From Pseudomonadota bacterium (GTDB taxonomy: Bacteria > Pseudomonadota > Gammaproteobacteria > Acidiferrobacterales > UBA6901), in assembly GCA_021790335.1 (NCBI GenBank), contig JAJYEE010000002.1:68164-132163 (forward strand): a DNA stretch of 64,000 nucleotides. Reading direction: 5' to 3'. Numbering within the stretch: position 1 is the stretch's first letter; each line of letters opens with the position of its first letter. The notes beneath the pieces were generated by a model. That model did not search any database. It saw only the letters and a program-made list of their open reading frames with translations, and was not told where the DNA came from. Below, one piece after another: positions 20,696-31,714 of the stretch. A program made the translations under genes and the position numbers.

Positions 20696-22114
20696 TTAAC
20701 GGCCGTAGTGCGCCGCGATCGCGGCCGCCACGGCCGTCGCGATGTGCGCCGGTGGCCGGCGCGCGGTGTAGTCTACCAGTTCGGCGTGCTGTTCGACGAA
20801 GCCGGTGTCGAATCTTCCGGCGCGGAACTCCGCTGTCTTGAGGATCTGAAGGTGGTAGGGGATGGTGGTCTTCACTCCCGCCACCCCGGTGTCGCGCAGG
20901 GCACGCGCGGCACGTGCAACGGCCTTGTCCCATTCGAGCGCCCAGACGGTAAGCTTGGCGCACATCGAATCATAGTGGCGCGGAAATTCGTAGCCGGTGT
21001 AGATCGCGGCGTCGGTCCGTACACCCGGCCCGCCGGGCGCGTAATAGCGCGTGATGCGTCCGAAACCGGGAAGGAAGTCGTTCTTCGGATCCTCGGCATT
21101 GATGCGGAACTGTATGGCGAAGCCGCGGCGCTCGACCTCGTCCTGACTGAAGCCGAGACGCGCGCCCGCAGCGATATTGATTTGCTCCTGCACGATGTCG
21201 ATCCCGGTGATCTGCTCGGTGACTGTGTGTTCGACCTGCAGGCGGGTGTTCATCTCCATGAAATGGAAGCGGTCGTCGTGATCAAACAGGAATTCCACGG
21301 TACCGGCATTCTGGTAGCCCACGGCACGCGCCGCGCGCACCGCAAAATTGCACACCTGCATGCGCTGATCTTCGGTGAGCTGCGGCGAGGGCGCTGTCTC
21401 GACGAGCTTCTGATGGCGCCTCTGGATCGAACAGTCGCGCTCATACAGGTGCACAATGCTGCCGTAGCGGTCGGCAAGGATCTGAACCTCGATATGACGG
21501 GGGCGGGCAATGAACTTTTCCAGGAAGACATCGGCAGATCCGAACGCCTTGGTCGCTTCCGATACTACGCGTTCGAAACTGCGGCGCAGCTCATCCTCGT
21601 TGTCGCAACGGCGGATGCCGCGCCCGCCGCCGCCATTGGTGGCTTTGAGCATCACCGGATAGCCGATCCCGCGCGCAAGCTCCGCGGCTTCGGCGACGTC
21701 GCTCAGGCTGTGATCGCTACCCGGTATCACCGGTATGCCGGCCTCGGCCATGGCCCGGCGCGCCCGCACCTTGTCCCCCATGCAGCGGATGACCTCGGGC
21801 GGCGGTCCGATGAAGGTCACGCCGCGGCGTGCACAGACTTCCGCCAGTTCGGGGTTCTCGGAGAGAAATCCGTAACCCGGATGCAGGGCATCGCAGCCCG
21901 TGGTTACGGCCAGATTCACGATCCGATGCGCATTGAGGTATCCACCGAGCGGATCGGGTCCGACGTTGTAGGCTTCGTCGGCTTTTTTTACATGCAGCGC
22001 GCTGCGGTCGGCATCGGAGTAAATCGCCGCCGATTTAATACCCATCTCGGCGCAAGCGCGCACGATCCGGACCGCGATCTCGCCCCGATTGGCGACCAAA
22101 ATTTTTTTGAACAA
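20696..22114 (-). CDS. Biotin carboxylase subunit (AccC/PycA-like)
   Basis: LFKKILVANRGEIAVRIVRACAEMGI, KATNGGGGRGIRRC, FMEMNTRLQVEHTVTE; probable TTG start at 22114. Confidence 0.92.
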   Translation of the reverse strand: MFKKILVANRGEIAVRIVRACAEMGIKSAAIYSDADRSALHVKKADEAYNVGPDPLGGYLNAHRIVNLAVTTGCDALHPGYGFLSENPELAEVCARRGVTFIGPPPEVIRCMGDKVRARRAMAEAGIPVIPGSDHSLSDVAEAAELARGIGYPVMLKATNGGGGRGIRRCDNEDELRRSFERVVSEATKAFGSADVFLEKFIARPRHIEVQILADRYGSIVHLYERDCSIQRRHQKLVETAPSPQLTEDQRMQVCNFAVRAARAVGYQNAGTVEFLFDHDDRFHFMEMNTRLQVEHTVTEQITGIDIVQEQINIAAGARLGFSQDEVERRGFAIQFRINAEDPKNDFLPGFGRITRYYAPGGPGVRTDAAIYTGYEFPRHYDSMCAKLTVWALEWDKAVARAARALRDTGVAGVKTTIPYHLQILKTAEFRAGRFDTGFVEQHAELVDYTARRPPAHIATAVAAAIAAHYGR

Positions 22115-22388
22115 GGCAGGCTCCGTCGGAAGTCGCGGGCTGCGCCGGCAGCGGCACAACAGCAGGGCTGGGAAACCCATCATTAAGTCCCATTTGATCG
22201 TTTTACGTAAAGCCCGGGGGTGTGTCAATAAGCCCGGCCACGTCCGCCCCTTCCGGCCCGGTGGCCCGTTTCAGCGAACGCGTGCATTGCCAGTCGGGGG
22301 TTGCAGATTCCAGCCTGTTGGCGGCATGTTCGGCCAAATCCGCACCGATTTTGACAGTTTTCCCATGCAAATATATGATGCGCGGCCT

Positions 22389-22904
22389 ATGTCCGCCATT
22401 TTGCCTGACGTCATAGACCCGATCCGGCTCGCCGACGAGGGATCGAGCCTGGTGGGCGAGCTGTCGGTGCAGGCGATGCCACGCTTGCGGGAATTGTGCC
22501 AGAACCCGACGGCGATGATGGTACAGGTGGCTCTGCGTTTCGACCGCGGTACGCATGGGCGGATGATGGAGGGAACCATAACGACCCGGTTGGAGTTGAC
22601 CTGTCAGCGCTGTCTCGGTGCGCTGGAGCAGGACGTCGTGGCGCAGACACGCGTGGTTCTGCTGCAGGCCGGGGAACCGCACCCGGTCCTGGCCGAAGAA
22701 GTCGACTTTATCGAGGTCGCAGCACCTGTTTCCCTGCCTGAACTGGTGGAGGATGAGCTGCTGCTGGCATTGCCGATGACGCCGAGGCATCCGCAGGGAG
22801 AATGCCCCCACCCGGGGCGGGGGCGTACGGGCCGTCTGGATACCGACGCCGTTACGTCTCCTGGGCCGTTTGCGGCCTTGGCGGATCTCAAACGCAAGCA
22901 ATGA
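22389..22904 (+). CDS. yceD: YceD / DUF177 family 23S rRNA accumulation protein
   Basis: TCQRCLGALEQDVVAQTRVVLL...EEVDFIEV...DELLLALPMTPRH; directly upstream of rpmF. Confidence 0.9.
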   Translation: MSAILPDVIDPIRLADEGSSLVGELSVQAMPRLRELCQNPTAMMVQVALRFDRGTHGRMMEGTITTRLELTCQRCLGALEQDVVAQTRVVLLQAGEPHPVLAEEVDFIEVAAPVSLPELVEDELLLALPMTPRHPQGECPHPGRGRTGRLDTDAVTSPGPFAALADLKRKQ

Positions 22905-22938
22905 GATTTCAGTTCCATGATGACAGAGAGGAATACCC

Positions 22939-23118
22939 ATGGCCGTACAGAAAAGCCGGAAGACCCCATCAAAGCGCGGCATGCGCCGTTCGCACGACGC
23001 GCTGAAGACGCCCCATTTTTCCATCGAGCCGACGAGCGGAGAAACGCACCTGCGTCACCATGTCAGTGCCAGCGGCTATTATCGCGGGCGCAAGGTGTTC
23101 GACGCCAAGACCGACTGA
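22939..23118 (+). CDS. rpmF: 50S ribosomal protein L32
   Basis: [59 protein letters not shown]. Confidence 0.97.
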   Translation: MAVQKSRKTPSKRGMRRSHDALKTPHFSIEPTSGETHLRHHVSASGYYRGRKVFDAKTD

Positions 23119-23161
23119 GTCGGCCCGGTTCCAGCCGATCCGCAGCCCGGGCCTGCCGGCT

Positions 23162-24184
23162 GTGAGCATAACGATAGCTTTGGATGCCATGGGGGGCGAT
23201 CGGGGGCTGCAGGTGACCATGCCGGCCGCTCTGGCGATGCTGCGCGAGCAGCCGGACCTGAGGCTCATCCTTGTCGGGCGGAGCAACGAGGTCCGCGCCG
23301 AGCTGAAGCGGCTCAATCGCGGCGAGGACGAGCGTCTTAAGGTGCACCATGCATCGGAGGTGGTCGGCATGGATGAACCGCCGGCCCAGGCGCTGCGCTC
23401 CAAGAAGGATTCGTCGATGCGCGTGGCGATCAACCTGGTCAAGTCCGGCGATGCGCAGGCCTGTGTCAGTGCCGGCAACACCGGCGCGCTTATGGCCACC
23501 GCACGCTTTGTGCTCAAAACGCTTCCGGGGATCGACAGGCCAGCCATCATTACCGCCTGGCCGACCATGCACGGTCATGTGCACGTGCTGGATCTCGGCG
23601 CCAACGTGGACGCTTCGCCACAGCAACTGCTGCAGTTCGGTATCATGGGATCGTTGCTCGTCGGCGCCATAGAGCACAAAACGGCCCCAAAGGTGTGCCT
23701 TCTTAATATTGGAGTGGAGGACATCAAGGGCAACGAGACCGTCAAGAAGGCATCGGAGCTTTTCAGGCAGAGCGAGCTCAATTACGGCGGCTACGTCGAG
23801 GGTGATGAAATCTTCACCGGCACGGCGGATGTCGTAGTTTGCGACGGCTTTGTCGGCAATGTCGCCATGAAGGCCAGTGAGGGCCTGGCACGCATGATCT
23901 CGCATCTGATGAAGGAGGCGTTCATGCGCAACCTATTCACGCGTGTGGCCGGCATGATCGCGATGCCTGTAATGCGGTCATTTCGCGACAAGGTGGATCC
24001 ACGCCGCTATAACGGTGCATGCCTGGTGGGTCTCAACAGCATCGTTATCAAGAGCCACGGCAGCGCCGACGCTTACGCGTTCGGGAACGCCATACGCGTA
24101 GCGATTGCCGCCATTCGCAATCAGGTGCCAGAGCTCATCGGCAGCAAGCTGTCCTCGATGCAGGTTCGAAGCGCATCCGCATGA
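23162..24184 (+). CDS. plsX: Phosphate acyltransferase PlsX
   Basis: [22 protein letters not shown]..., [19 protein letters not shown] start. Confidence 0.95.
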   Translation: MSITIALDAMGGDRGLQVTMPAALAMLREQPDLRLILVGRSNEVRAELKRLNRGEDERLKVHHASEVVGMDEPPAQALRSKKDSSMRVAINLVKSGDAQACVSAGNTGALMATARFVLKTLPGIDRPAIITAWPTMHGHVHVLDLGANVDASPQQLLQFGIMGSLLVGAIEHKTAPKVCLLNIGVEDIKGNETVKKASELFRQSELNYGGYVEGDEIFTGTADVVVCDGFVGNVAMKASEGLARMISHLMKEAFMRNLFTRVAGMIAMPVMRSFRDKVDPRRYNGACLVGLNSIVIKSHGSADAYAFGNAIRVAIAAIRNQVPELIGSKLSSMQVRSASA

Positions 24185-25149
24185 ACTACTCGCGCATCGC
24201 CGGCACCGGCGGCTATCTGCCGCAGAAGATCCTCAGCAATGCCGACCTGGAGAAGATGGTCGACACCTCCGATGACTGGATTTTCTCGCGCACCGGAATC
24301 CGCGAGCGGCACATTGCCGCGCCGGGAGAGACAACCTGCGATCTGTCCGAACAGGCGGCATTGCGCGCCATTGCGGCCGCCGGCATCGATTCGAAGATGA
24401 TCGATCTGATCATCGTGGCCACGACTACGCCCGACCGGGTGTTTCCGAGCACTGCCTGCCTGCTGCAGGAGCGCCTGGGAATACACGGCTGCCCGGCGTT
24501 CGACGTGCAGGCCGTGTGCACGGGTTTCGTCTATGCGCTCGACATCGCCGACAAGTTCATCCGTACCGGCACATCCCGCTGTGCCCTGGTCGTCGGCGCC
24601 GAGACTCTGTCGCGCATTCTCGACTGGACAGACCGCAGCACCTGCGTGCTGTTCGGCGATGGTGCCGGGGCGGTAATCCTGCAGGCAGCGACGGAACCGG
24701 GCATCGTCTCCTCCCATCTGCATGCCGATGGACATTACAAGGAGCTGCTCACGGTGCCTGCCGGAATCTCGCAGGGCTATGATAAAGTCCGGAGCAACCA
24801 GGCATTCGTGCAAATGCGCGGAAACGACGTGTTCAGGGTGGCCGTCAACACCCTGGAGCGCATCGTGGACGAGACGCTTGATGCCAATGGTCTGTGCAAG
24901 GGCGATATTCAATGGCTCGTGCCTCATCAGGCCAACATTCGGATCATAAGCGCCACGGCCAAAAAACTCGGGATGCCCATGGAACAGGTGGTCGTGACAG
25001 TCGACCGGCACGGCAACACCTCCGCTGCGTCTATCCCACTGGCGCTCGACGAGGCAGTGCGCGACGGCCGTATCTGCCGAGGAGACGTCCTTCTCATGGA
25101 GGCATTCGGCGGCGGCTTCACCTGGGGTTCCGTGCTGCTCAAGTACTGA
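24181..25149 (+). CDS. fabH: Beta-ketoacyl-ACP synthase III
   Basis: [47 protein letters not shown]. Confidence 0.96.
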   Translation: MNYSRIAGTGGYLPQKILSNADLEKMVDTSDDWIFSRTGIRERHIAAPGETTCDLSEQAALRAIAAAGIDSKMIDLIIVATTTPDRVFPSTACLLQERLGIHGCPAFDVQAVCTGFVYALDIADKFIRTGTSRCALVVGAETLSRILDWTDRSTCVLFGDGAGAVILQAATEPGIVSSHLHADGHYKELLTVPAGISQGYDKVRSNQAFVQMRGNDVFRVAVNTLERIVDETLDANGLCKGDIQWLVPHQANIRIISATAKKLGMPMEQVVVTVDRHGNTSAASIPLALDEAVRDGRICRGDVLLMEAFGGGFTWGSVLLKY

Positions 25150-25255
25150 TAGCCGCGACGGGGCTGCAGACCGGAGATCCTTTTGCAAGCCGCTGCCGGT
25201 GCTTTCGGACGAACTCGCAAATCTAATCCAGATTGGAGATAAAGTATATAAATCA

Positions 25256-26206
25256 ATGAATCCAAACTATAAACTTGCGCTCGTATTTCCTGGGCAAGGT
25301 TCCCAGTCGGTCGGTATGCTTTCAGCCTTGGCCGAAACCTGTCCCGAAGTAAGGGAGACATTCGGCGAGGCATCACGGGTGCTCGGCTACGACCTGTGGG
25401 CGCTGGTGAGCAATGGGCCCGAAGAGCAGCTGAACCAGACCGAGTTTACCCAGCCGGCCATGCTGGCCGCCGGCGTCGCCGTCTGGCGGGTATGGGTGGG
25501 CCGCGGCGGTCCGGTGCCGGCAGTCATGGCTGGCCACAGTCTGGGAGAATACACCGCGCTTGTGTGCGCCGAGGCAATGGGCTTTCCGGATGCCGTGCGG
25601 CTCGTGGCCGACCGCGCGCGCTTCATGCAGCAGGCCGTACCTGCCGGCATGGGGGGAATGGCTGCCATACTGGGGCTGGATGACGCAAGCGTCGCCGCTT
25701 TGTGCGAGCGTGCGGCCCAGGGCGAGGTGCTGGCGCCCGTCAACTATAACTCGCCCGGGCAGGTGGTCGTGGCCGGGACGGCGGGCGCGGTCAAACGCGC
25801 GGTCGAGCAGGCCGGGGCGGCCGGGGCGAAGCGCGCCGTGGTCCTGCCGGTGAGCGTGCCGTCGCATTGCGTGCTGATGCATCCGGCCGCACTGCGCATG
25901 GGCGAGCGGCTCGAGGGTGTCGAAATCCATCACCCGCGCGTGCCCGTCATTCATAATTTCCATGTGCGCATGGAGACCAGCGCGGCAGGGATCCGGTCGG
26001 CGCTGGTGCAGCAGATCGAATCGCCGGTGCGGTGGGCGCAGACCGTGCTCAAAATGGCGGCTGACGGAATAGACAAGCTGGTAGAATGCGGCCCCGGCAA
26101 GGTGCTTTCGGGACTGAACAGGCGCATCGTCAAGGATGTTCAGGCGCTGCCGGTGTACGACCCCGACACGCTGCAGCAGGCGCTTGCAGCGGTCGGAGTG
26201 AAATGA
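25256..26206 (+). CDS. fabD: Malonyl-CoA:ACP transacylase
   Basis: LALVFPGQGSQSVGM, AGHSLGEYTALVCA. Confidence 0.96.
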   Translation: MNPNYKLALVFPGQGSQSVGMLSALAETCPEVRETFGEASRVLGYDLWALVSNGPEEQLNQTEFTQPAMLAAGVAVWRVWVGRGGPVPAVMAGHSLGEYTALVCAEAMGFPDAVRLVADRARFMQQAVPAGMGGMAAILGLDDASVAALCERAAQGEVLAPVNYNSPGQVVVAGTAGAVKRAVEQAGAAGAKRAVVLPVSVPSHCVLMHPAALRMGERLEGVEIHHPRVPVIHNFHVRMETSAAGIRSALVQQIESPVRWAQTVLKMAADGIDKLVECGPGKVLSGLNRRIVKDVQALPVYDPDTLQQALAAVGVK

Positions 26207-26227
26207 ACGGGGAAGGAGGGGGTGGCT

Positions 26228-26971
26228 ATGTCGCTGGAAACGGAGGTGGCCCTGGTGACCGGAGCAAGCCGCGGAATCGGTGCCGCGATTGCGCTCGAAC
26301 TGGGTCGACAGGGCGCCACGGTGATCGGAACCGCTACGTCAGAAGAAGGTTCCGAAAAAGTACACAAGTTATTGCAGGAAAATGGTATTCGCGGCACGGG
26401 TTTGGTGTTGAATGTCACCGACCAAGTGTCCATTGACAGCGGACTCGAACAGGTGCAAAAGTCCTGGGGCGCACCTAGCATTCTGGTCAACAACGCCGGC
26501 ATTACCCGCGACAATCTTCTGTTGCGCATGAAAGACGAGGAATGGGACGCGATCCTGGATACGAACCTGAAGTCCGTGTTTCGCATGTCGAAGGCCTGCC
26601 TGCGGACGATGACCAGGGCACGCAAGGGCCGGATCATAAGCATCACATCGGTAGTGGGCTACACTGGCAATGCCGGCCAAAGCAACTATGCAGCCGCCAA
26701 GGCCGGTATCGTGGGATTCACGCATGCGCTGGCGCGCGAGGTTGGATCGCGCAACATCACGGTGAACGCGGTAGCTCCCGGGTTCATAGAGACCGATATG
26801 ACCAGCAGCCTTTCGGACGAACAGCGCACCGCCCTGACTGGACAGATTCCTCTGGGCAGGCTGGGAAATGCGGCGGACGTGGCCCATGCCGTGGCTTTTC
26901 TGGCGTCGGGTGCCGCCACCTACATCACCGGCCTGACGCTGCATGTCAACGGAGGTATGTTCATGAATTGA
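26228..26971 (+). CDS. fabG: 3-oxoacyl-ACP reductase
   Basis: ALVTGASRGIGAAIALELG, NNAGITRDNLLLRM, YAAAKAG, GGMFMN C-terminus. Confidence 0.96.
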   Translation: MSLETEVALVTGASRGIGAAIALELGRQGATVIGTATSEEGSEKVHKLLQENGIRGTGLVLNVTDQVSIDSGLEQVQKSWGAPSILVNNAGITRDNLLLRMKDEEWDAILDTNLKSVFRMSKACLRTMTRARKGRIISITSVVGYTGNAGQSNYAAAKAGIVGFTHALAREVGSRNITVNAVAPGFIETDMTSSLSDEQRTALTGQIPLGRLGNAADVAHAVAFLASGAATYITGLTLHVNGGMFMN

Positions 26972-27086
26972 TGGCGCCGGGACCGTCGGCGGCCGGTGGA
27001 CTTGGCCGGACTTATCGTGTTAACTATGCGGCCTCGTGAGGCCGGCAAGCGTGAATTTTGGCAATTTCTTGGAGGATACCGTAGCC

Positions 27087-27323
27087 ATGAGCAGTGTAGA
27101 TGAACGCGTCATGAAAATCGTCGTGGAGCAGCTGGGAGTCAACGAAAATGAAGTCACCAAGGAGTCTTCTTTCGTTGACGACCTGGGCGCGGACTCTCTC
27201 GACACGGTTGAGCTGGTGATGGCCCTTGAAGAGGAATTCGATTGCGAAATTCCGGACGAAGAGGCGGAGAAAATTACCACGGTCAAGCAGGCGATTGACT
27301 ACATCAACGCGCACCTGAAGTAA
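27087..27323 (+). CDS. acpP: Acyl carrier protein
   Basis: [23 protein letters not shown]...[33 protein letters not shown]. Confidence 0.98.
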   Translation: MSSVDERVMKIVVEQLGVNENEVTKESSFVDDLGADSLDTVELVMALEEEFDCEIPDEEAEKITTVKQAIDYINAHLK

Positions 27324-27340
27324 GCAACGATCTATGCACA

Positions 27341-27382
27341 GGGGGCCGCCTGCCACGGTGCGTGGGGCGGCCCTTTTGGTTT
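27341..27382 (+). terminator. Rho-independent terminator/attenuator after acpP
   Basis: gggggccgcc...ggggcggccc followed by ttttggtttt. Confidence 0.75.
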
Positions 27383-27426
27383 TACTTGCAGTGCCGTAGC
27401 CTTGTAATGAGCGAGAGGATGTCCGA

Positions 27427-28668
27427 TTGAGCAAGCGTCGCGTTGTCATTACCGGATTGGGAATAGTCTCCCCCCTCGGTATCGGTGTCGAGGAAAACTG
27501 GCTGGGCGTCAGTACCGGCAAGAACGGAATAGGCGCGATCACCCAGTTCGATGCCACCGGCTTTCCGTCGACCATCGCCGGCGAGGTGCGGAACTTCGAC
27601 CCCACGAAGTTCCTGACTGAGAAGGACGCGCGCAAGATGGACCGGTTCATGCAATTCGGCATGGCGGCGGGAATCGAGGCAATCAAGGATGCGGGGCTCG
27701 AGGTCAACGAAGGCAATGCCGAACGTATCGGCGTGCATATCGGGGCCGGCATCGGCGGCCTGCACAGCATCGAGAGCGGAACGCGTACGATGCTGGAAAA
27801 GGGCCACAGACGCATTTCGCCGTTCTACATCCCGATGACGATCATCAACATGATATCGGGAAATCTGTCGATACTCTTCGGCATGCGTGGACCGAATCTG
27901 GCTATGGTTACGGCTTGTGCGACCGCAACCCACGCGATTGGCGATGCTGGACGCATCATCGAGTACGGCGACGCGGACGTGATGGTGGCCGGCGGTGCCG
28001 AGGCGACCGTCACACCGACCGGCATGGCGGGTTTCGGCAACGCGCGTGCGCTCAGCACGCGCAACGACGATCCGGCCACCGCAAGCCGGCCATGGGACCG
28101 GGACCGGGACGGTTTCGTGCTGGGTGAGGGCGCGGGCGTCGTCGTTCTGGAGGAACTGGAATTCGCACGCAGACGCGGAGCACGCATCTATGCGGAGCTT
28201 TGCGGCTTCGGTATGAGCGGCGACGCGTATCATATGACCAGTCCGCAGGAAAGCGGTGACGGCGCGGCGCGCTGCATGCGCAATGCCCTGCGCAATGCCG
28301 GCATCGACCCCGGAGAGGTCCAGTACATCAATGCCCACGGAACTTCCACGCCACTGGGTGACCGCGCGGAGACCAATGCCGTCAAGAGCGCATTCGGCGA
28401 TCATGCCTACCGCCTGGCGTTGAGCTCCACAAAATCCATGACCGGCCACCTGCTCGGTGCCGCCGGAGGCGTTGAGGCGGTCTACACGGCGCTCGCCATC
28501 CATCACGGTGTGGTGCCGCCGACCATAAACCTGTTCACGCCGGAGCCGGGGTGCGATCTGGATTACGTGCCCAACACCGCCCGTGACATGCGGATCGATG
28601 TCGCGCTGTCCAACTCCTTCGGGTTCGGTGGCACCAACGGCACGGTGGTGATGCGGCGATTGAAGTGA
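27427..28668 (+). CDS. fabF: Beta-ketoacyl-ACP synthase II
   Basis: RRVVITGLGIVSPLGIGVEENW, VTACATATHAIGDAGRII, NAHGTSTPLGD, NSFGFGGTNGTVV; TTG start. Confidence 0.96.
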   Translation: MSKRRVVITGLGIVSPLGIGVEENWLGVSTGKNGIGAITQFDATGFPSTIAGEVRNFDPTKFLTEKDARKMDRFMQFGMAAGIEAIKDAGLEVNEGNAERIGVHIGAGIGGLHSIESGTRTMLEKGHRRISPFYIPMTIINMISGNLSILFGMRGPNLAMVTACATATHAIGDAGRIIEYGDADVMVAGGAEATVTPTGMAGFGNARALSTRNDDPATASRPWDRDRDGFVLGEGAGVVVLEELEFARRRGARIYAELCGFGMSGDAYHMTSPQESGDGAARCMRNALRNAGIDPGEVQYINAHGTSTPLGDRAETNAVKSAFGDHAYRLALSSTKSMTGHLLGAAGGVEAVYTALAIHHGVVPPTINLFTPEPGCDLDYVPNTARDMRIDVALSNSFGFGGTNGTVVMRRLK

Positions 28669-30077
28669 GCCGGTCGTCTGCCGCCGGGGCCGCACCTGGC
28701 GGCGGATCATTTCTGGTCCAGGCGCTGGAATATATCCCCGATCTTGCGCAGCTTCACCGCTTTCGTCCCGAACGCTATCCACATCTGCTCGAGAGCGCGG
28801 CGGACGGCACGCCGCAGGCACGCTATGACATCCTGTTTGCCTTCCCGCGAAGCACCCTGTCGCTCGCGGCTGACCAGCGTGTCAGCCTCGACGGCCGGGA
28901 AGTCGGCGGCGATTTCCTTGCGAATCTCGGGCGGCTGTGGCGTGCCGAGTCGGTTGTACGCGAACAGGCCTGCGCGGAGACCCCGTTCCGCGGAGGATGG
29001 TTCCTCTACCTGGGCTACGAGCTGACACGCAATATCGAGCCGGCACTCGCATCGCTGCCGGTCGAGCCCGGACTCCCGGTCGCGTTCGCCACGCGCTTCG
29101 ATGCGGCCGTCGTGCACGATCGTGCTGCCAGCAGGGCCTATCTGGTCGCCGAAGCCGGACATGCCGCCTCCGACAGGCTGGCGGCGATGTCGGGGGATGT
29201 GAGTGACTGTGTGCCTTCGGCGGAGGCCAAAATCGAGGTCCTCGCGGTGCGGGAAGAGGATCCGGCGCTTTATCTCGACCGTATCGGGCGCACGCTCGGC
29301 TATATTGCCGCCGGCGACACGTTTCAGGTCAATCTGTCGCGCGGATGGGAGGTGGAGCTGCGCGACGAGCCGCAGCCGGTGGATCTTTATCGCAGTTTGC
29401 GGCAGGCGAACCCCGCGCCGTTCGCCGGTCTGGCTAGCCTTGGGGCAGGGCAGGCGGTGCTCAGTTCTTCGCCGGAGCGCCTGGTATGCGTGCGCGGTGA
29501 CCGCGTTTCCACGCGCCCCATCGCCGGGACCTACCCGCGCGGCGGCGATCCGGACGAAGATCAGGCGCTGGCCCGCGCGCTCCACCGCGACCCCAAGGAG
29601 CGGGCCGAACACGTGATGCTGATCGATCTGGAGCGCAACGATCTCGGGCGCATCTGCCGCCCGGGCACCATCCGCGTGCACGAGCGGATGCAGGTTGAGA
29701 CCTATCGCCATGTGCACCATCTGGTTTCGAGCGTAGAGGGAATCCTGCGCGCGGAAACCAGCCCCGCAGATGTGATCCGTGCACTGTTCCCCGGCGGTAC
29801 CATCACCGGCTGCCCGAAGGTGCGCACCCAGGAAATTATCGCTGAACTGGAACAGACGGCGCGCGGCCCGTATACCGGCTCCATGGGTTACCTGAACCGC
29901 GACGGAAGCATGGATCTCAACATTCTCATCCGCACCCTCGTTCAGCAGGGTCGGCACATCCGCCTGCGTGCCGGCGGCGGCATCGTCGCGGACTCGCAGC
30001 CGCATCGCGAGCTGCGCGAAACCTGCGCCAAGGCCAGGGGCCTGCTGGCAGCTTTTGGGGCTGATGCAATCCGATGA
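28665..30077 (+). CDS. pabB: Aminodeoxychorismate synthase component I
   Basis: Chorismate-binding motifs GDTFQVNLSR, RPIAGTYPRGGD, ERNDLGRIC, FPGGTITGCPKVR; 4-nt overlap with fabF. Confidence 0.92.
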   Translation: MSRSSAAGAAPGGGSFLVQALEYIPDLAQLHRFRPERYPHLLESAADGTPQARYDILFAFPRSTLSLAADQRVSLDGREVGGDFLANLGRLWRAESVVREQACAETPFRGGWFLYLGYELTRNIEPALASLPVEPGLPVAFATRFDAAVVHDRAASRAYLVAEAGHAASDRLAAMSGDVSDCVPSAEAKIEVLAVREEDPALYLDRIGRTLGYIAAGDTFQVNLSRGWEVELRDEPQPVDLYRSLRQANPAPFAGLASLGAGQAVLSSSPERLVCVRGDRVSTRPIAGTYPRGGDPDEDQALARALHRDPKERAEHVMLIDLERNDLGRICRPGTIRVHERMQVETYRHVHHLVSSVEGILRAETSPADVIRALFPGGTITGCPKVRTQEIIAELEQTARGPYTGSMGYLNRDGSMDLNILIRTLVQQGRHIRLRAGGGIVADSQPHRELRETCAKARGLLAAFGADAIR

Positions 30078-30940
30078 GCAGGAGCACCGAACGGGTGCCG
30101 GGGCCGGGTGCAAGCACGCTCGTTGACGGGGCGGACGCGGACCGGATTTCGGTGCTGGACCGGGCACTCCAGTATGGGGATGGAATATTCGAGACCCTGG
30201 CTGTGCACGCCAGGCAGCCGCTGCTGTGGGACCGGCACGTGGCGCGTTTGCGCGCCGGCTGTCTGCGCCTCGGTCTGGATGCGCCCGACGAGGCGGCACT
30301 GCGTGCCGATGTCGAGCGCCTGAGCCGTGGTTTCGAACGGAAAGTGATCAAGATCATTCTGACCCGCGGGTGCGCAGGACGCGGCTATGCCCCGCCGCAG
30401 GTGGCATCGCCGACGAGGGTGGTCAGTGCCTGGCCGTGGCCCGACTATCCTGCGCGCAACGCCCGCCTTGGCGTGGCTGTGCGCTGGTGCCGCACGCCGG
30501 CGTCGATCAATCCGGCTCTGGCCGGAATCAAGCATCTCAACCGCCTGGAACAGGTGCTGGCGCGCGCGGAATGGGGAAACGAATATGCCGAGGGGCTCAT
30601 GCGCGATCCTGACGGGTTTGTGGTGGAAGGCACCATGAGCAATGTGTTCGCCGTTTCCGGCGGCAGCCTGATCACCCCTGAACTGTCACGTTCTGGTGTT
30701 GCCGGCGTCATGCGGGCCGAGGTCATGGCTGCGGCACAGCGTCTGGGATTGCGCTGCGAGGAGGCGTGGATCACGGCCGCCGACCTGGAGAGGATGGACG
30801 AGATCTTTCTGACCAACAGCATCATCGGACTCTGGCCAGTCACGGCCCTGGCAGGCGGAACCTACCCGGTCGGAGAGATATCTCAGCTGTTGCGCAGGAC
30901 CATCCGCGAAGCCCAGTGTTTTGAAGTCGATACATCGTGA
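30074..30940 (+). CDS. pabC: Aminodeoxychorismate lyase
   Basis: RALQYGDGIFETLAVH, IKHLNRLEQVLARAEW, EGTMSNVFAV; overlaps pabB. Confidence 0.92.
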   Translation: MSRSTERVPGPGASTLVDGADADRISVLDRALQYGDGIFETLAVHARQPLLWDRHVARLRAGCLRLGLDAPDEAALRADVERLSRGFERKVIKIILTRGCAGRGYAPPQVASPTRVVSAWPWPDYPARNARLGVAVRWCRTPASINPALAGIKHLNRLEQVLARAEWGNEYAEGLMRDPDGFVVEGTMSNVFAVSGGSLITPELSRSGVAGVMRAEVMAAAQRLGLRCEEAWITAADLERMDEIFLTNSIIGLWPVTALAGGTYPVGEISQLLRRTIREAQCFEVDTS

Positions 30941-30979
30941 GCAGTGCCGGGATGCCGCATCCCATTGGTCGCCCATTCG

Positions 30980-31714
30980 CTATGGAATTGCCGGGACCGC
31001 CCGCTGTTCGTGGTTGCCGCCGAGGTGACGGTACGGAATGCACGGGTGCAGCGGCCGGATTTCCGACATGACCTGGTTCGCAAAAAGTATTCCCGCCGAA
31101 TGCACCGGCAATCCGCCAACCTGCAGCGCCTCGGCCGTCCAGGTGTTGCAGGTATGTAAGGCATCGTAGGTGCCGGTGGACGCATAGAATTCGCCATGCG
31201 ATGGGCCGGGTTCGGCGCGGACAAGTTTTCCCTGCCTGTCCTTTCGGAAATACGTCTCGAGGAACCCGTCGAGCCTGCGTATTCCGGATGGTGAAATGCA
31301 CAGCCAGCGCAGATCGGTGCCGGGTGATGGTTTCAATTTGTGCGCCTGGATTTCCTGGACGAAAATGACGCTGGAAGAGGGAAACAGCGCAGCGATCGCC
31401 TTCCCTGCATCCGGGCTGGCTGCCTCGTAAAAACGCCGGTTACCCCATCCGAACACCAGATACCGTGCCTTGGGAAATCGATGACGCAGATCGGTCAGAC
31501 CCGGACCGAGCGCTTTCGCCGGCAGAATGATGCCCGTATGCCAACCTTCATCGATGACGCCGACCGGTTCCTCCCGGGTGCGGTGCGGCGAGAGCGCCGC
31601 CGCATGCCGGCCAGATGGTGCTGGTTGCGAAAGTAGCGCGCCGGAAGCGCAGCCGCACAACAGACCTCCCGCCGCAATCGCGGCTTTCATCCACGTTGGC
31701 GGGAAACAGGCCAT
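30980..31714 (-). CDS. DUF2459-like protein, candidate lipoprotein
   Basis: VIDEGWHTGIILPAKAL...RYLVFGWGNRRFYEA...ALHTCNTWTAEALQVGGLPV; lipobox-like LLCGC near N-terminus. Confidence 0.75.
   Translation of the reverse strand: MACFPPTWMKAAIAAGGLLCGCASGALLSQPAPSGRHAAALSPHRTREEPVGVIDEGWHTGIILPAKALGPGLTDLRHRFPKARYLVFGWGNRRFYEAASPDAGKAIAALFPSSSVIFVQEIQAHKLKPSPGTDLRWLCISPSGIRRLDGFLETYFRKDRQGKLVRAEPGPSHGEFYASTGTYDALHTCNTWTAEALQVGGLPVHSAGILFANQVMSEIRPLHPCIPYRHLGGNHEQRAVPAIP

Noticed and set aside
19724-22186. 820-aa plus-strand ORF
   Set aside because: Antisense to the carboxylase genes; high-GC shadow ORF without family motifs.
27382-28821. 479-aa minus-strand ORF
   Set aside because: Antisense to fabF.
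28707-30299. 530-aa minus-strand ORF
   Set aside because: Antisense to pabB, which has clear catalytic motifs.
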